This document shows positions 9,163 to 17,750 of a stretch of DNA of 64,000 nt, one piece after another; within the stretch, counting starts at the first letter, position 1, and every line of letters starts with the position of its first letter. This stretch comes from UBA967 sp044375555 (lineage in GTDB: Bacteria > Verrucomicrobiota > Verrucomicrobiia > Chthoniobacterales > Terrimicrobiaceae). A program made the translations under genes and the position numbers. Under the pieces are notes generated by a model, which was not told where the DNA came from, ran no database searches, and worked only from the letters and a program-made list of their open reading frames with translations. The DNA lies in contig JBILML010000002.1 of NCBI GenBank assembly GCA_044375555.1, positions 1 through 64,000 on the forward strand. The letters are read 5' to 3'.

Positions 9163-9602
9163 ACTACCTGCTGGATACAAATATCCTGTGCGAGGCGACA
9201 AGGCCGCACCCGGACGCCCATGCCGCAGCATGGCTGAGCGCCCGACCCACCCTCACGCTGTTCGTCAGCCTCGTCTCCATAGCGGAAATCCGGAAAGGCA
9301 TTTTGTTGCTTCCGGAAGGCAAGAAGAGGGCAAAACTTGGGAGTTGGCTGGAATCCGAACTTCTTCCCGCCTTTGCCAGTCGCGTGATTCCGCTGGGCGA
9401 GGCAGAGATGAACGAGTGGGCCGCACTTCAAGCAGACGCAGAAAAAAAAGGTCACAGGCTCCCCGTGGTGGATAGCCTGATTGCAGCAACCGCACGGTGC
9501 CATGGGCTCACGCTTGCAACACGAAATATCCAAGACTTTTGCCATTGCGGAATTTCTGTCCACAATCCTTGGGAGGAAACGAAGCGCTTGCCTGCCGCAT
9601 GA
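9159..9602 (+). CDS. Toxin, VapC-like PIN-domain ribonuclease
   Basis: 147 residues with a TTG start overlapping the antitoxin stop by four bases. The PIN-domain acidic residues are present: Asp in YLLDTNILCE, Glu in SIAEIRKG, and Asp in LPVVDSLIAATA followed by LATRNIQDF. VapC toxins cleave tRNA or rRNA when freed from the antitoxin. With the Phd-type partner this is a type II toxin-antitoxin module, apparently intact. Confidence 0.9.
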   Translation: MNYLLDTNILCEATRPHPDAHAAAWLSARPTLTLFVSLVSIAEIRKGILLLPEGKKRAKLGSWLESELLPAFASRVIPLGEAEMNEWAALQADAEKKGHRLPVVDSLIAATARCHGLTLATRNIQDFCHCGISVHNPWEETKRLPAA

Positions 9603-9648
9603 ACCTCCCCGCTTGCAACCCGCATCGGATCGCGCCATTTTATGAACG

Positions 9649-9876
9649 ATGAAACTTCGTCTGGATCTGCTGGAGCATCTGACGGAAGACGACCTTCTCG
9701 AGGAGGTATTGGCGAACAATGCCCGTTACAAACCCGAGCCGCTTTTCTCAAAAACTGGGGTTGGGAGCTTGTCGTCAGCCTCAACAGAGGAGCGTGCCAA
9801 CGAGGTTCAGCGCAGCACGGAATTAATTCAGAGACTGGAGCAGCGTGCCAAATCCGCTGGGAAACCTTCCGCCTGA
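9649..9876 (+). CDS. Small conserved-looking protein of unknown function
   Basis: 75 residues, start ATG 9649. It is acidic and helical at the N-terminus (LDLLEHLTEDDLLEEVLANN), with a polar tail predicted to be helical (RANEVQRSTELIQRLEQRAK). A competing ATG at 9642 in another frame gives a much less protein-like sequence. The stop (TGA 9874-9876) overlaps the apparent CTG start of the next gene, so the two are probably coupled. No family recognised. Confidence 0.5.
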   Translation: MKLRLDLLEHLTEDDLLEEVLANNARYKPEPLFSKTGVGSLSSASTEERANEVQRSTELIQRLEQRAKSAGKPSA

Positions 9877-10274
9877 CTGATTCGAGCCTCAACGACACGC
9901 TCGATTTTCTTCGCAGTCTCCACCGGTCCGCACCGTTCCTTTTTTTCAATGGCAATACCTTTGCCGACATCGGGCGAAGAACTTGCGATGCCATTTTTTC
10001 AGACCTCCCCGCCATGCGCCGCCGCGAACTGGCCTCCGCTGTCGCCCACTACATCGCCGGCGTGCTGGACCGTGACTCGATGATTTCCGCCGTAGATTCT
10101 CTATGGCACTCCGCCTCGCTGAGTGTCGGTGACCACGTTCAAACGATGCGCGGCACGACGCGCGGCGTCGTCACCCGCATCCTCGAGGATGGTCGCATCG
10201 CTTGGCACACCGAGGGTTCCACGCTCGAACTCATCGCCCTGCCCGAGAGCCTGCTTCCGCTGGATCAAGGCTGA
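9873..10274 (+). CDS. Unknown protein with probable CTG start
   Basis: 133 residues. The part from TDSSLNDTLDFLRSLHRSAP onward reads as a genuine protein (FLFFNGNTFADIGRRTCDAI, then a C-terminal beta-rich piece GDHVQTMRGTTRGVVTRIL). No ATG, GTG or TTG occurs in this frame near the natural beginning. CTG 9873 overlaps the previous stop (CTGA) and is the best start; ATG 10014 would remove a third of the protein. A -1 frameshift from the upstream gene, or a simple frameshift mutation in one fused gene, is the alternative. The tail resembles a small KOW/SH3-like barrel, but the function is unknown. Confidence 0.5.
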   Translation: MTDSSLNDTLDFLRSLHRSAPFLFFNGNTFADIGRRTCDAIFSDLPAMRRRELASAVAHYIAGVLDRDSMISAVDSLWHSASLSVGDHVQTMRGTTRGVVTRILEDGRIAWHTEGSTLELIALPESLLPLDQG

Positions 10275-10327
10275 GCCCTTGTTTTCCCTATTGAAGAGCC
10301 GCTGTCGGGGACATACAACGCCCCTGC

Positions 10328-11863
10328 ATGCCAACGGAACCTTTCCAGTCCAACCCGCTGCGCGATGGACTTAACCTTCGGTCGATCCCTGATCCCTGCT
10401 CGCTCGTCATCTTCGGCGCGTCCGGAGATCTCACCCACCGCAAGCTCGTCCCCGCGCTCTACAATCTCGCCGCTGACGGCGCGCTGCCGCAGGCGATCAG
10501 CGTGGTAGGTTTCGCCCGCCGCGACAAAACGAGCGAGATTTTCCGAAAGGAACTCGGCGAGGCCGTTCGCAAATTCTCACGCCAGGCGGTGAATGACGAG
10601 TTGTGGGAGAATTTCTCGAACTCGATCACTTACCACCGAAGCGAATTCGACAACCCCGAGGGCTATGTGTCTCTGGCACGCCACCTCGAGGAGCTCGACG
10701 CCGCCCGAGGCACGCGCGGCAACCGGCTTTTCTACCTCGCCGTCGCGCCCGACCAGTTCGAGGTGATTTTAGAAAACCTCCGCAAAAGCGGACTCAATAC
10801 CGCCGCGCCGGGTTCCTGGGCCCGAGTGATTGTCGAGAAGCCGTTCGGCACCGACCTGCCCAGCGCACGCCGCTTGAATGATCTCGTCGAGTCCGCCTTC
10901 GACGAATCCCAGACCTACCGCATCGACCACTACCTCGGCAAAGAGACCGCGCAAAATATCATGGTCATGCGCTTCGCCAACGCGATTTTCGAGGCGATGT
11001 GGAATTCCCGCTACATCGACCATGTCCAGATTACCGCGAGCGAGCCGCTTGGCGTGGAGGGCCGCGCGGGCTACTACGACAAATCCGGGGCGCTCCGTGA
11101 CATGGTCCAGAACCATCTCCTGCAACTTCTCTGCCTCACCGCGATGGAGCCGCCCGCCGGGCTCGATGCCGACTCGATCCGCGATGAAAAAGTGAAAGTC
11201 CTGCGCTCCCTCCGCCCGCTTGCGGGCGAGGAGGTTTTCCGCCATGTCGTCCGCGCCCAATACGGCGCCGGCGCCGTGAACGGCAAGCGCGTCGCCGCCT
11301 ACCGCGACGAACTCAATGTGAACCCCGAGTCGAATACGGAAACTTATGTCGCCCTCGAGGTGAATGTGGATAACTGGCGCTGGGCTGGCGTGCCGTTTTT
11401 CATCCGCGTCGGCAAGCGTCTCCCTAAAGGCGGCACCGAGATCGCCGTTCAATTCAAGAGCGTGCCGCCGGTTCTCTTCCGCGCCACGGGCGAAACGGTG
11501 GACGACAATGTGCTCGTGATCCGCATCCAGCCTGATGAGGGAATTTCGCTCCGCATGTGCGCGAAAATGCCGGGCTCGAGCCTGCGTATCGAGCCGGTGA
11601 AAATGGATTTCCACTACGGAACGAGCTTCGGCAAAGCAACGCCCGAGGCCTACGAGCGCCTGCTTCTGGACGCCATGAGCGGCGACGCCACGCTCTTCGC
11701 CCGCCGCGACGAGGTGGAGGAGGCTTGGAAATTCATCGACTCGATCCACGAGGCCTGGCGCACGCGCTCGAACGATCTCGCTATTTACTCCGCCGGAGCT
11801 TGGGGGCCGAGCGAGGCCGATGAACTCCTCAAGCGCCACGAAGCCACATGGAGGCGCCTGTGA
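10328..11863 (+). CDS. zwf: Glucose-6-phosphate 1-dehydrogenase
   Basis: 511 residues, the normal length. It oxidises glucose 6-phosphate to 6-phosphogluconolactone with NADP, the first step of the oxidative pentose phosphate pathway. The nucleotide-binding motif GASGDLTHRKL is at 30-40 and the active-site motif RIDHYLGKE has its catalytic His at about 201; EKPFG also fits. It overlaps the following OpcA-like gene by 4 or 16 bases depending on that gene's start, matching the zwf-opcA pairing known in cyanobacteria and actinobacteria. Confidence 0.95.
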   Translation: MPTEPFQSNPLRDGLNLRSIPDPCSLVIFGASGDLTHRKLVPALYNLAADGALPQAISVVGFARRDKTSEIFRKELGEAVRKFSRQAVNDELWENFSNSITYHRSEFDNPEGYVSLARHLEELDAARGTRGNRLFYLAVAPDQFEVILENLRKSGLNTAAPGSWARVIVEKPFGTDLPSARRLNDLVESAFDESQTYRIDHYLGKETAQNIMVMRFANAIFEAMWNSRYIDHVQITASEPLGVEGRAGYYDKSGALRDMVQNHLLQLLCLTAMEPPAGLDADSIRDEKVKVLRSLRPLAGEEVFRHVVRAQYGAGAVNGKRVAAYRDELNVNPESNTETYVALEVNVDNWRWAGVPFFIRVGKRLPKGGTEIAVQFKSVPPVLFRATGETVDDNVLVIRIQPDEGISLRMCAKMPGSSLRIEPVKMDFHYGTSFGKATPEAYERLLLDAMSGDATLFARRDEVEEAWKFIDSIHEAWRTRSNDLAIYSAGAWGPSEADELLKRHEATWRRL

Positions 11864-12903
11864 CATTCGACGCTTCGCGTCTGGGAATCCCGGTCGAGAT
11901 CGGTCGTATCGACAAGGAACTCGGAAAACTCTGGGACTCGAGCGACGACTCGAAGACCCGCGCATCGCTCATCAATTTCGTCATCCACACCGGCGATGCC
12001 GCCTCGCTCGCCGCCGACACGGAGATCATCTCCACCATCGCCGCGAAGCACGCCTGCCGCGCGATTTTGATTTTCTCAAACCCCGGCGCGTCTGAGTCGT
12101 CCGCACAGGCTTGGATCAACGCGCATTGCCATCAGACGGGAAAAGGAGAGCGCCAACTCTGCTCGGAGCAGATCACCTTCCGACTCGACGGCGAGAGTGC
12201 GCACGCGTTGCCGAACATTGTTTTTTCCCACCTCGATTCCGATCTGCCCCTCTGCCTCTGGTGGCAGGGCGATCTGCCTGAGCCCCTCGACGACACGCTC
12301 TGGGCCTGGGTGGACCGCCTGATCTACGACAGCGCCGAGTGGACCAATCCGACGCACCAGTTTTCCATGGTCCGCCACCTCGCGGCGGGGCGCAAAGGCA
12401 CCGTCCTGTGCGATCTGAACTGGACCCGCCTCCAGCCCTGGCGCTACGCCTTCGCGAGTCTGTTCGACCACGCCGCCGCGTTTCCCAAGCTGGCAAAAGT
12501 TGACTCGCTCGAGATCGACTTGAACCACGATTCGCGCACCTCCGCGCTTCTTCTGGTTGGTTGGTTCGCCTGCCAGTTGGGCTGGACGGCTAACAGCTCA
12601 GGTAACGAATTCCTCGCCGCCGATGGTCGAAGAGTCGCCTTCACGATTCGGGAAAATGCCAACCATGGCCGGAACTCCGCAGTGATCCGGTGTGAGGATG
12701 CGGAGTTTGAATTGTCGCTCGGTGCGGACTCGGATTTCTTCGAGGCCGCGATCCGCATTCCCGGTGTCTCCGAGTCCCGCCAAATCCTCCCCGCGTCTCG
12801 TCGCAACACGACCGACACGCTCTTGGCGGAACTCAGCCGTGCAGGGCGACACCCGCTCTACACGAAGTCGCTGGAAAAAATCCTGCCGCTGCTCGGCCGC
12901 TGA
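11848..12903 (+). CDS. OpcA-like glucose-6-phosphate dehydrogenase assembly protein
   Basis: 351 residues from ATG 11848. GTG 11860, which overlaps the zwf stop as GTGA, is an equally good start. The central segment with HLDSDLPLCLWWQGDLPE and later SLFDHAAAFP matches OpcA proteins, which promote assembly and redox activation of Zwf. Position directly after zwf supports the call. No signal peptide or membrane segment. The C-terminal third diverges from what I can recognise. Confidence 0.8.
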   Translation: MEAPVTFDASRLGIPVEIGRIDKELGKLWDSSDDSKTRASLINFVIHTGDAASLAADTEIISTIAAKHACRAILIFSNPGASESSAQAWINAHCHQTGKGERQLCSEQITFRLDGESAHALPNIVFSHLDSDLPLCLWWQGDLPEPLDDTLWAWVDRLIYDSAEWTNPTHQFSMVRHLAAGRKGTVLCDLNWTRLQPWRYAFASLFDHAAAFPKLAKVDSLEIDLNHDSRTSALLLVGWFACQLGWTANSSGNEFLAADGRRVAFTIRENANHGRNSAVIRCEDAEFELSLGADSDFFEAAIRIPGVSESRQILPASRRNTTDTLLAELSRAGRHPLYTKSLEKILPLLGR

Positions 12904-12906
12904 ACC

Positions 12907-13482
12907 TCAGCGCTTGTCGAGCACCTTGTTCCACTCGTCGATCCGCTTTTGCTGGGCAGCGAAGAGATCGTCGGTGGGATCGAGGATTTCGATTTTCTCG
13001 ATCTTGTCGCCCTGCTTGATCGCGTTGACGACATCTTGGCCCTTCGTGACGCTGCCGAAGACGGTGTGTTTGCCATCGAGCCAAGCGGTCGGCACATGGG
13101 TGATGAAAAATTGGCTGCCATTGGTGCCGGGGCCGGCGTTGGCCATTGAGAAAATGCCAGGGCGGTCATGCTTGAGCTCGGGCGTGCATTCATCTTCGAA
13201 GCGGTAGCCTGGACCTCCACGGCCGGAACCTTCGGGGTCGCCGCCTTGGACCATGAAATCGGGAATCACGCGGTGGAATGCCAGGCCGTTGTAGTAGCCG
13301 CGCTTGGCGAGGTTCAGATAATTGGCGACCGTTACTGGTGCCTTGGACGCGAGGAGCGTGGCTTCGATGGGGCCCTTGTTCGTTGTGAGAATGATTCGGA
13401 TGTCTTGCATGGAGGTGGTCTCTGTGGCGGAGGCGGAGGCGATTGTCAAACCGAGAAGCAAGGAGGCGATGAGTGTTTTCAT
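12907..13482 (-). CDS. Secreted cyclophilin-type peptidyl-prolyl isomerase
   Basis: 191 residues with a signal peptide (MKTLIASLLLGLTIASASA). The cyclophilin core is clear: YNGLAFHRVIPDFMVQGGDP, then GPGTNGSQFFIT and LDGKHTVFGSV, with the catalytic Arg of FHRVI kept. It should speed proline cis-trans isomerisation in periplasmic proteins. Its start overlaps the ispG stop by four bases (ATGA), so it is the last gene of the cdsA-dxr-rseP-ispG run. Confidence 0.92.
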   Translation of the reverse strand: MKTLIASLLLGLTIASASATETTSMQDIRIILTTNKGPIEATLLASKAPVTVANYLNLAKRGYYNGLAFHRVIPDFMVQGGDPEGSGRGGPGYRFEDECTPELKHDRPGIFSMANAGPGTNGSQFFITHVPTAWLDGKHTVFGSVTKGQDVVNAIKQGDKIEKIEILDPTDDLFAAQQKRIDEWNKVLDKR

Positions 13483-15227
13483 AGGATGGGTGCCACCGGG
13501 TCGACCCAGCGGTTGTGTTCTTTGATGAGGTCAACGAGGCGGTCGACCGCCTCGGTTTGGGGGATATGGAATTTCACCGGCGTCTTGCCGACATACAGGT
13601 TCACCTTTCCCGGCGCGCCGCCGACATAGCCAAAATCGGCGTCGGCCATTTCGCCAGGGCCGTTCACGATGCAACCCATGATCGCGATTTTCACGCCCTT
13701 GAGGTGCAAGGTGGCGGCCTTGATGCGGGCCGTGGTCTCCTGAAGATTGAAAAGCGTGCGGCCGCAGCTCGGGCACGCGACATAGTCGGTCTTGAAAATC
13801 CGGACGCCGGCGGCCTGGAGGATGTTGTGGGCGAGGCGGAGCGATTGGCCCGGAGCCGACTCGCCTTGGATCAGCACCGCGTCGCCGATGCCGTCGCAGA
13901 GCAGCGAGCCGATATTTGTCGAGGCGGTGAGGAGGTTGCCGAGAAAATCGGACCCGCCCGGCGAGAAGGTATCCTTCAACAAAATCGGATGCCGGGGATC
14001 GAGAACGGACGCGAGTTGGCGAAAGGCATCGATCACGCCGAGGTCGCAGGAATCGGCCACAGTAACGAGGAGCGGGGTGGGGGAGGAATTGGTGCGGGCG
14101 ACGGCTTCTAAATCGCGCGGGTCCATTTCGATGACGCCGGATTTTTCCAAAACGATCTCGGGCTTGTAATCGCCGAGCGCCTCGAGTTTGTGCCCGAGTT
14201 TTTCCCAAGTGGATTGCGCGGCGACCACGCGAACAAGTTCCGGGCCGCCGAGCGGGATGCCGTCCACTTCGAGCCGCTGACTGGCCCGGCGCGTGTAGGA
14301 AAAGGGATCGAAGGGCCAGGGGGAGAAATTGGTTTGAGTGCGAACAATGGAATCCACCAGCGCGCGGGCGACGGGGATTTCGTGTTCCGAATCCTCGGTG
14401 AGTGAGACGCGGATCGTGTCGCCGATGCCGTCGGCGAGCAGACTGCCGATACCGATCGCGCTCTTGATGCGGCCGTCCTCGCCGTCGCCGGCTTCGGTGA
14501 CGCCGAGGTGAATTGGGTAATTCCAATCGCCCTCCGCGCGGTCGAGTTCATCGAGCCGTGCGACGAGTAGGCGGTAGGCCTGGATCATCACCTTCGGGTT
14601 CGACGCCTTCATCGAAAAAACAAAGTCGTGGTAGCCGAGGTCGCGGGCGATGCGGGCAAATTCCAGCGCGCTCTCAACCATGCCGAGCGGCGTATCGCCG
14701 AAGCGGTTCATGATGCGGTCGCTCAGGCTGCCGTGGTTTGTGCCGATTCGCATCGAGATGGTGCGTTGCTGGCAGAGCTCGACGAGCGGCGCGAACCTCT
14801 CGCGGATCCGGCCGATCTCGGCGGCGTATTCCTCGTCGGTGTATTCGCGGATGTTGAATTTCTTCGAGTCGGCGAAATTGCCAGGGTTGATGCGGACCTT
14901 CTCAACCCACTTCGCGGCCTCCAGCGCGGCTTCGGGTTTGAAATGGATGTCGGCGACAAGTGGGACATCGCAGCCGGTTTCCAAAAGCGCGGCTCGGATA
15001 CTTTCCAAGTTGCGCGCGTCTTTAACCGTCGGCGCGGTGATGCGGACGATTTCGCAACCGGCGTGGACAAGGCCGAGGGTTTCGCGAACGCACGCGGCGG
15101 TGTCCATCGTGTCGCTCGTGAGCATCGACTGGACGCGGACGGGATTTTTCCCGCCGATTGCGGTGCGGCCGGTTTGGACCTCGCGCGTCGGGCGGCGGCC
15201 GGGGTGGTTGCGGAACTCCGGCGGCAT
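13479..15227 (-). CDS. ispG: 4-hydroxy-3-methylbut-2-enyl-diphosphate synthase, long form
   Basis: 582 residues, the long type known from plants and chlamydiae with an extra middle domain, against about 370 in E. coli. It converts methylerythritol cyclodiphosphate to HMBPP in the MEP isoprenoid pathway. The N-terminal TIM barrel begins HPGRRPTREVQTG; the C-terminal 4Fe-4S domain has ACPSCGRT and MGCIVNGPGEM, giving three Cys ligands and the conserved Glu. It lies just after rseP and near dxr, which acts earlier in the same pathway. Confidence 0.95.
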   Translation of the reverse strand: MPPEFRNHPGRRPTREVQTGRTAIGGKNPVRVQSMLTSDTMDTAACVRETLGLVHAGCEIVRITAPTVKDARNLESIRAALLETGCDVPLVADIHFKPEAALEAAKWVEKVRINPGNFADSKKFNIREYTDEEYAAEIGRIRERFAPLVELCQQRTISMRIGTNHGSLSDRIMNRFGDTPLGMVESALEFARIARDLGYHDFVFSMKASNPKVMIQAYRLLVARLDELDRAEGDWNYPIHLGVTEAGDGEDGRIKSAIGIGSLLADGIGDTIRVSLTEDSEHEIPVARALVDSIVRTQTNFSPWPFDPFSYTRRASQRLEVDGIPLGGPELVRVVAAQSTWEKLGHKLEALGDYKPEIVLEKSGVIEMDPRDLEAVARTNSSPTPLLVTVADSCDLGVIDAFRQLASVLDPRHPILLKDTFSPGGSDFLGNLLTASTNIGSLLCDGIGDAVLIQGESAPGQSLRLAHNILQAAGVRIFKTDYVACPSCGRTLFNLQETTARIKAATLHLKGVKIAIMGCIVNGPGEMADADFGYVGGAPGKVNLYVGKTPVKFHIPQTEAVDRLVDLIKEHNRWVDPVAPIL

Positions 15228-15230
15228 CGG

Positions 15231-16610
15231 TTAGTTCGACTTCGAGACCGGCACGGGCACGTTCGATGCCACGATGTCGCCCACATCGTAGAAGGTCAGG
15301 TAAAGCATGAACCCGATGAGAAGGAGCGCGCAGCCGGTTTGCACAACTTCCAGGACGCGCACGCTGATCGGCTTCCGGCGGATCGCTTCGATGATCGCCA
15401 GTGTGATGTGGCCGCCGTCGAGGACGGGGAACGGAAGGAGATTCATCAATGCGAGGTTCACATTGATCAGAACACTAAACGCCAGCGCGATCCTCCAACC
15501 ATCGGGCGACTCGAAGATTTGGTAGTAGAGTCGCATGATGCCGACTGGCCCGCTGAAGTGCGCGGCCTTCACATCTGAGGCGGGTGAGAGCAGCGCGCCG
15601 ACCATCCGGAAGATGCTCGTGGCGGCGTCCTTCACTTGGTGGAAAGGATTCGGGTAGGCCAGCGTGGTGCGGCCCCACTCGATGCCGAAATCCACCGGCA
15701 TACCGTCAGGCGATGGTGGAGGAAGTGCCATCGGGAGCTGCAGCGACTCTGCGCCGCGCTCGACCGTGAACACGACCTCCTTGCCGCGGTTGGCGTCGAT
15801 GATCGGTCCCATGTCGGAGAGGTTGAAAATTGGCTCGCCGTTGAGGTCGGTGACAAGGTCGTCGGCGCGGAAGCCCGCTTTGTCGGCGAGGCTGCCCCGA
15901 ACGACGAAGCCCACACCCGGCACGATGCGCGGCCCGATTTGGATTTCACGCAAGGCCGGCCGACGCCAGCTCGAGGTCTCGGGTTTTGTCCAACCGCAAT
16001 CGATCGAAACCTCCTGGCCCTCGCGCAGAACAGTCATGGGGATTACCTGGGCCTCGCTGCGGACGATACGCCACTTCACGCTGTCCGTGCCGCTCAGGAA
16101 GTGCTTCACGGGCTTGCCGTCCACGGTGAGGATCTGGTCGCCAGGGCGCAGACCGGCTTGGTAGGCAGGGCCACCCTCTTTCACAAATCCGATCGTCGTG
16201 CTGTCGATCTCGCTCTGCGGCTTTCCGACGAACCACACGATGAGCGCCATGGCAAAAGCCAGGCCGAAGCTGAAAAGCGGCCCGGCGGCGGCAACGATGA
16301 TTTTGTCGAGCGGCTTCACCGGCGGCAATTGCTCGCGCGGGGTCTGCGACTCGCCTTCCACCGCTTCCATCGGCGCGAGCTGGGGGATTGCGACAAATCC
16401 GCCGGCGGGGATCGAGCCGAGGCGGTATTCCACGCCGTTGATGGTTTTGCTCCAGATCGGCTTGCCGAACCAGATGGCGAATTTTTCCACCACCAACCCG
16501 CGCCAGCGGGCGGCGAGGAAGTGGCCCAGCTCGTGGACCACGATGAGGAGGTTGAAAATCAAAATAACCTCGAGGCAGATGACAATGAACTTCAGGCCGT
16601 CAAAAAACAT
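15231..16610 (-). CDS. rseP: RseP-family site-2 zinc metalloprotease with two PDZ domains
   Basis: 459 residues. HELGH at 26-30 in the first membrane segment binds zinc and NLLPFPVLDGGH near the C-terminus supplies the third ligand. Two PDZ-like regions (around GGPAYQAGLRPGDQILTVDG and GSLADKAGFRADDLVTDLNG) separate them. The family cleaves membrane-bound anti-sigma factors and remnant signal peptides. It sits between dxr and ispG, a common bacterial order (dxr-rseP). A candidate membrane substrate is the putative anti-sigma factor at 49298-50044, which is speculation. Confidence 0.93.
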   Translation of the reverse strand: MFFDGLKFIVICLEVILIFNLLIVVHELGHFLAARWRGLVVEKFAIWFGKPIWSKTINGVEYRLGSIPAGGFVAIPQLAPMEAVEGESQTPREQLPPVKPLDKIIVAAAGPLFSFGLAFAMALIVWFVGKPQSEIDSTTIGFVKEGGPAYQAGLRPGDQILTVDGKPVKHFLSGTDSVKWRIVRSEAQVIPMTVLREGQEVSIDCGWTKPETSSWRRPALREIQIGPRIVPGVGFVVRGSLADKAGFRADDLVTDLNGEPIFNLSDMGPIIDANRGKEVVFTVERGAESLQLPMALPPPSPDGMPVDFGIEWGRTTLAYPNPFHQVKDAATSIFRMVGALLSPASDVKAAHFSGPVGIMRLYYQIFESPDGWRIALAFSVLINVNLALMNLLPFPVLDGGHITLAIIEAIRRKPISVRVLEVVQTGCALLLIGFMLYLTFYDVGDIVASNVPVPVSKSN

Positions 16611-16646
16611 AAATGGGTCACCACCATCCCCCGATTGGTGAAAAAA

Positions 16647-17750
16647 TCAATCCACGAGCGCGCGGGCGAGTTGGCGCGCCTCGGCGTCGGTCGCGAGAAT
16701 CGCCGAGAGGTCGGGATGCGGCGTGTGTGGGATTTGATCAATAACCTGCGCAACGATACGCCAGATTCCGGTGAAGCCGATGCGACCTGCGAGGAACGCC
16801 TCGACGGCGACCTCATTCGCCGCATTCAGCACCGCGGGGCAGGTGCCGCCAAGCGTTCCGGCCTTTACGGCAAGATCCAGCGCAGGGAAATCCTCCCGCC
16901 GCGGAGCCTCGAATTCCAGCCGTCCCAGTGCCGCGAGGTCGAGCGGGGGCAGGGAATTTCCAATACGCTCAGGCCAGGTCACCGCGTATTGAATCGGGAG
17001 CCGCATGTCGGAGTGGCCGAGTTGAGCGAGGACCGAGCCGTCCACAAACTCGACCATGGAATGCACGATGCTCTGCGGATGCACGATCACATCGACGCGC
17101 TCGATGCCGATATCGAAAAGCCACCGCGCCTCGATCATCTCGAGCGCCTTGTTGAAGAGGGTTGCCGAGTCGATCGTGATTTTTTTTCCCATGTTCCAAG
17201 TCGGATGTCGCAGCGCCATTTCGGGTGTCACATTTTCCAACTCCGCCGTGGGCGTCTGGCGGAACGGCCCGCCGGAACAGGTCAAAATCAAACGCCGCAC
17301 GGAGCTGGTGTCGCGTCCATCGAGGCATTGGAAAATCGCATTGTGCTCGCTATCCACCGGCAACACGCGCACGCCGCGCCGCCGCGCCGCCTCCATCACC
17401 ACCTTGCCGGCCATGACGAGGATTTCCTTGCTCGCCACGGCGATGTCTTTCCCGGCCTCGATCGCCGCCAGCGCGGGACGCAGCCCGCCGGTTCCGACAA
17501 TCGCGATCAAAACCAGATCCGCCTCGGGCATTGTCGCCAACTCCACCAACCGCTCGACGCCGTCAGGCCCGCTGGAGAGAGCTGTCCTCGCTTCGGGAAA
17601 TTCCCGCGCGGCTTCCGCCAATTCCTCGGCGTTCGAGTGCGCCGACATCCCCACGATCCGCATCCGCGAAGGAATATCCTTCGCCACTTTGCGCGCGCTC
17701 CGGCCGATCGAGCCGGTGGCTCCGAGGATCACGACATTCCGCATCCTCAT
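16647..17750 (-). CDS. dxr: 1-deoxy-D-xylulose 5-phosphate reductoisomerase
   Basis: 367 residues. It makes methylerythritol phosphate from deoxyxylulose phosphate with NADPH, the committed step of the MEP pathway. Motifs: NADPH loop GATGSIG at 10-16, metal/substrate segment VDSEHNAIFQC, flexible-loop region HPTWNMGKKITIDSAT and C-terminal NAANEVAVEAF. The start overlaps the cdsA stop (ATGA), and rseP follows after 36 bases. Confidence 0.95.
   Translation of the reverse strand: MRMRNVVILGATGSIGRSARKVAKDIPSRMRIVGMSAHSNAEELAEAAREFPEARTALSSGPDGVERLVELATMPEADLVLIAIVGTGGLRPALAAIEAGKDIAVASKEILVMAGKVVMEAARRRGVRVLPVDSEHNAIFQCLDGRDTSSVRRLILTCSGGPFRQTPTAELENVTPEMALRHPTWNMGKKITIDSATLFNKALEMIEARWLFDIGIERVDVIVHPQSIVHSMVEFVDGSVLAQLGHSDMRLPIQYAVTWPERIGNSLPPLDLAALGRLEFEAPRREDFPALDLAVKAGTLGGTCPAVLNAANEVAVEAFLAGRIGFTGIWRIVAQVIDQIPHTPHPDLSAILATDAEARQLARALVD

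Noticed and set aside
9642..9872. ATG 9642 as the start of the 9873-10274 gene
   Set aside because: The first 77 residues in this frame are low-complexity, while the overlapping ATG 9649 frame is clearly protein-like.
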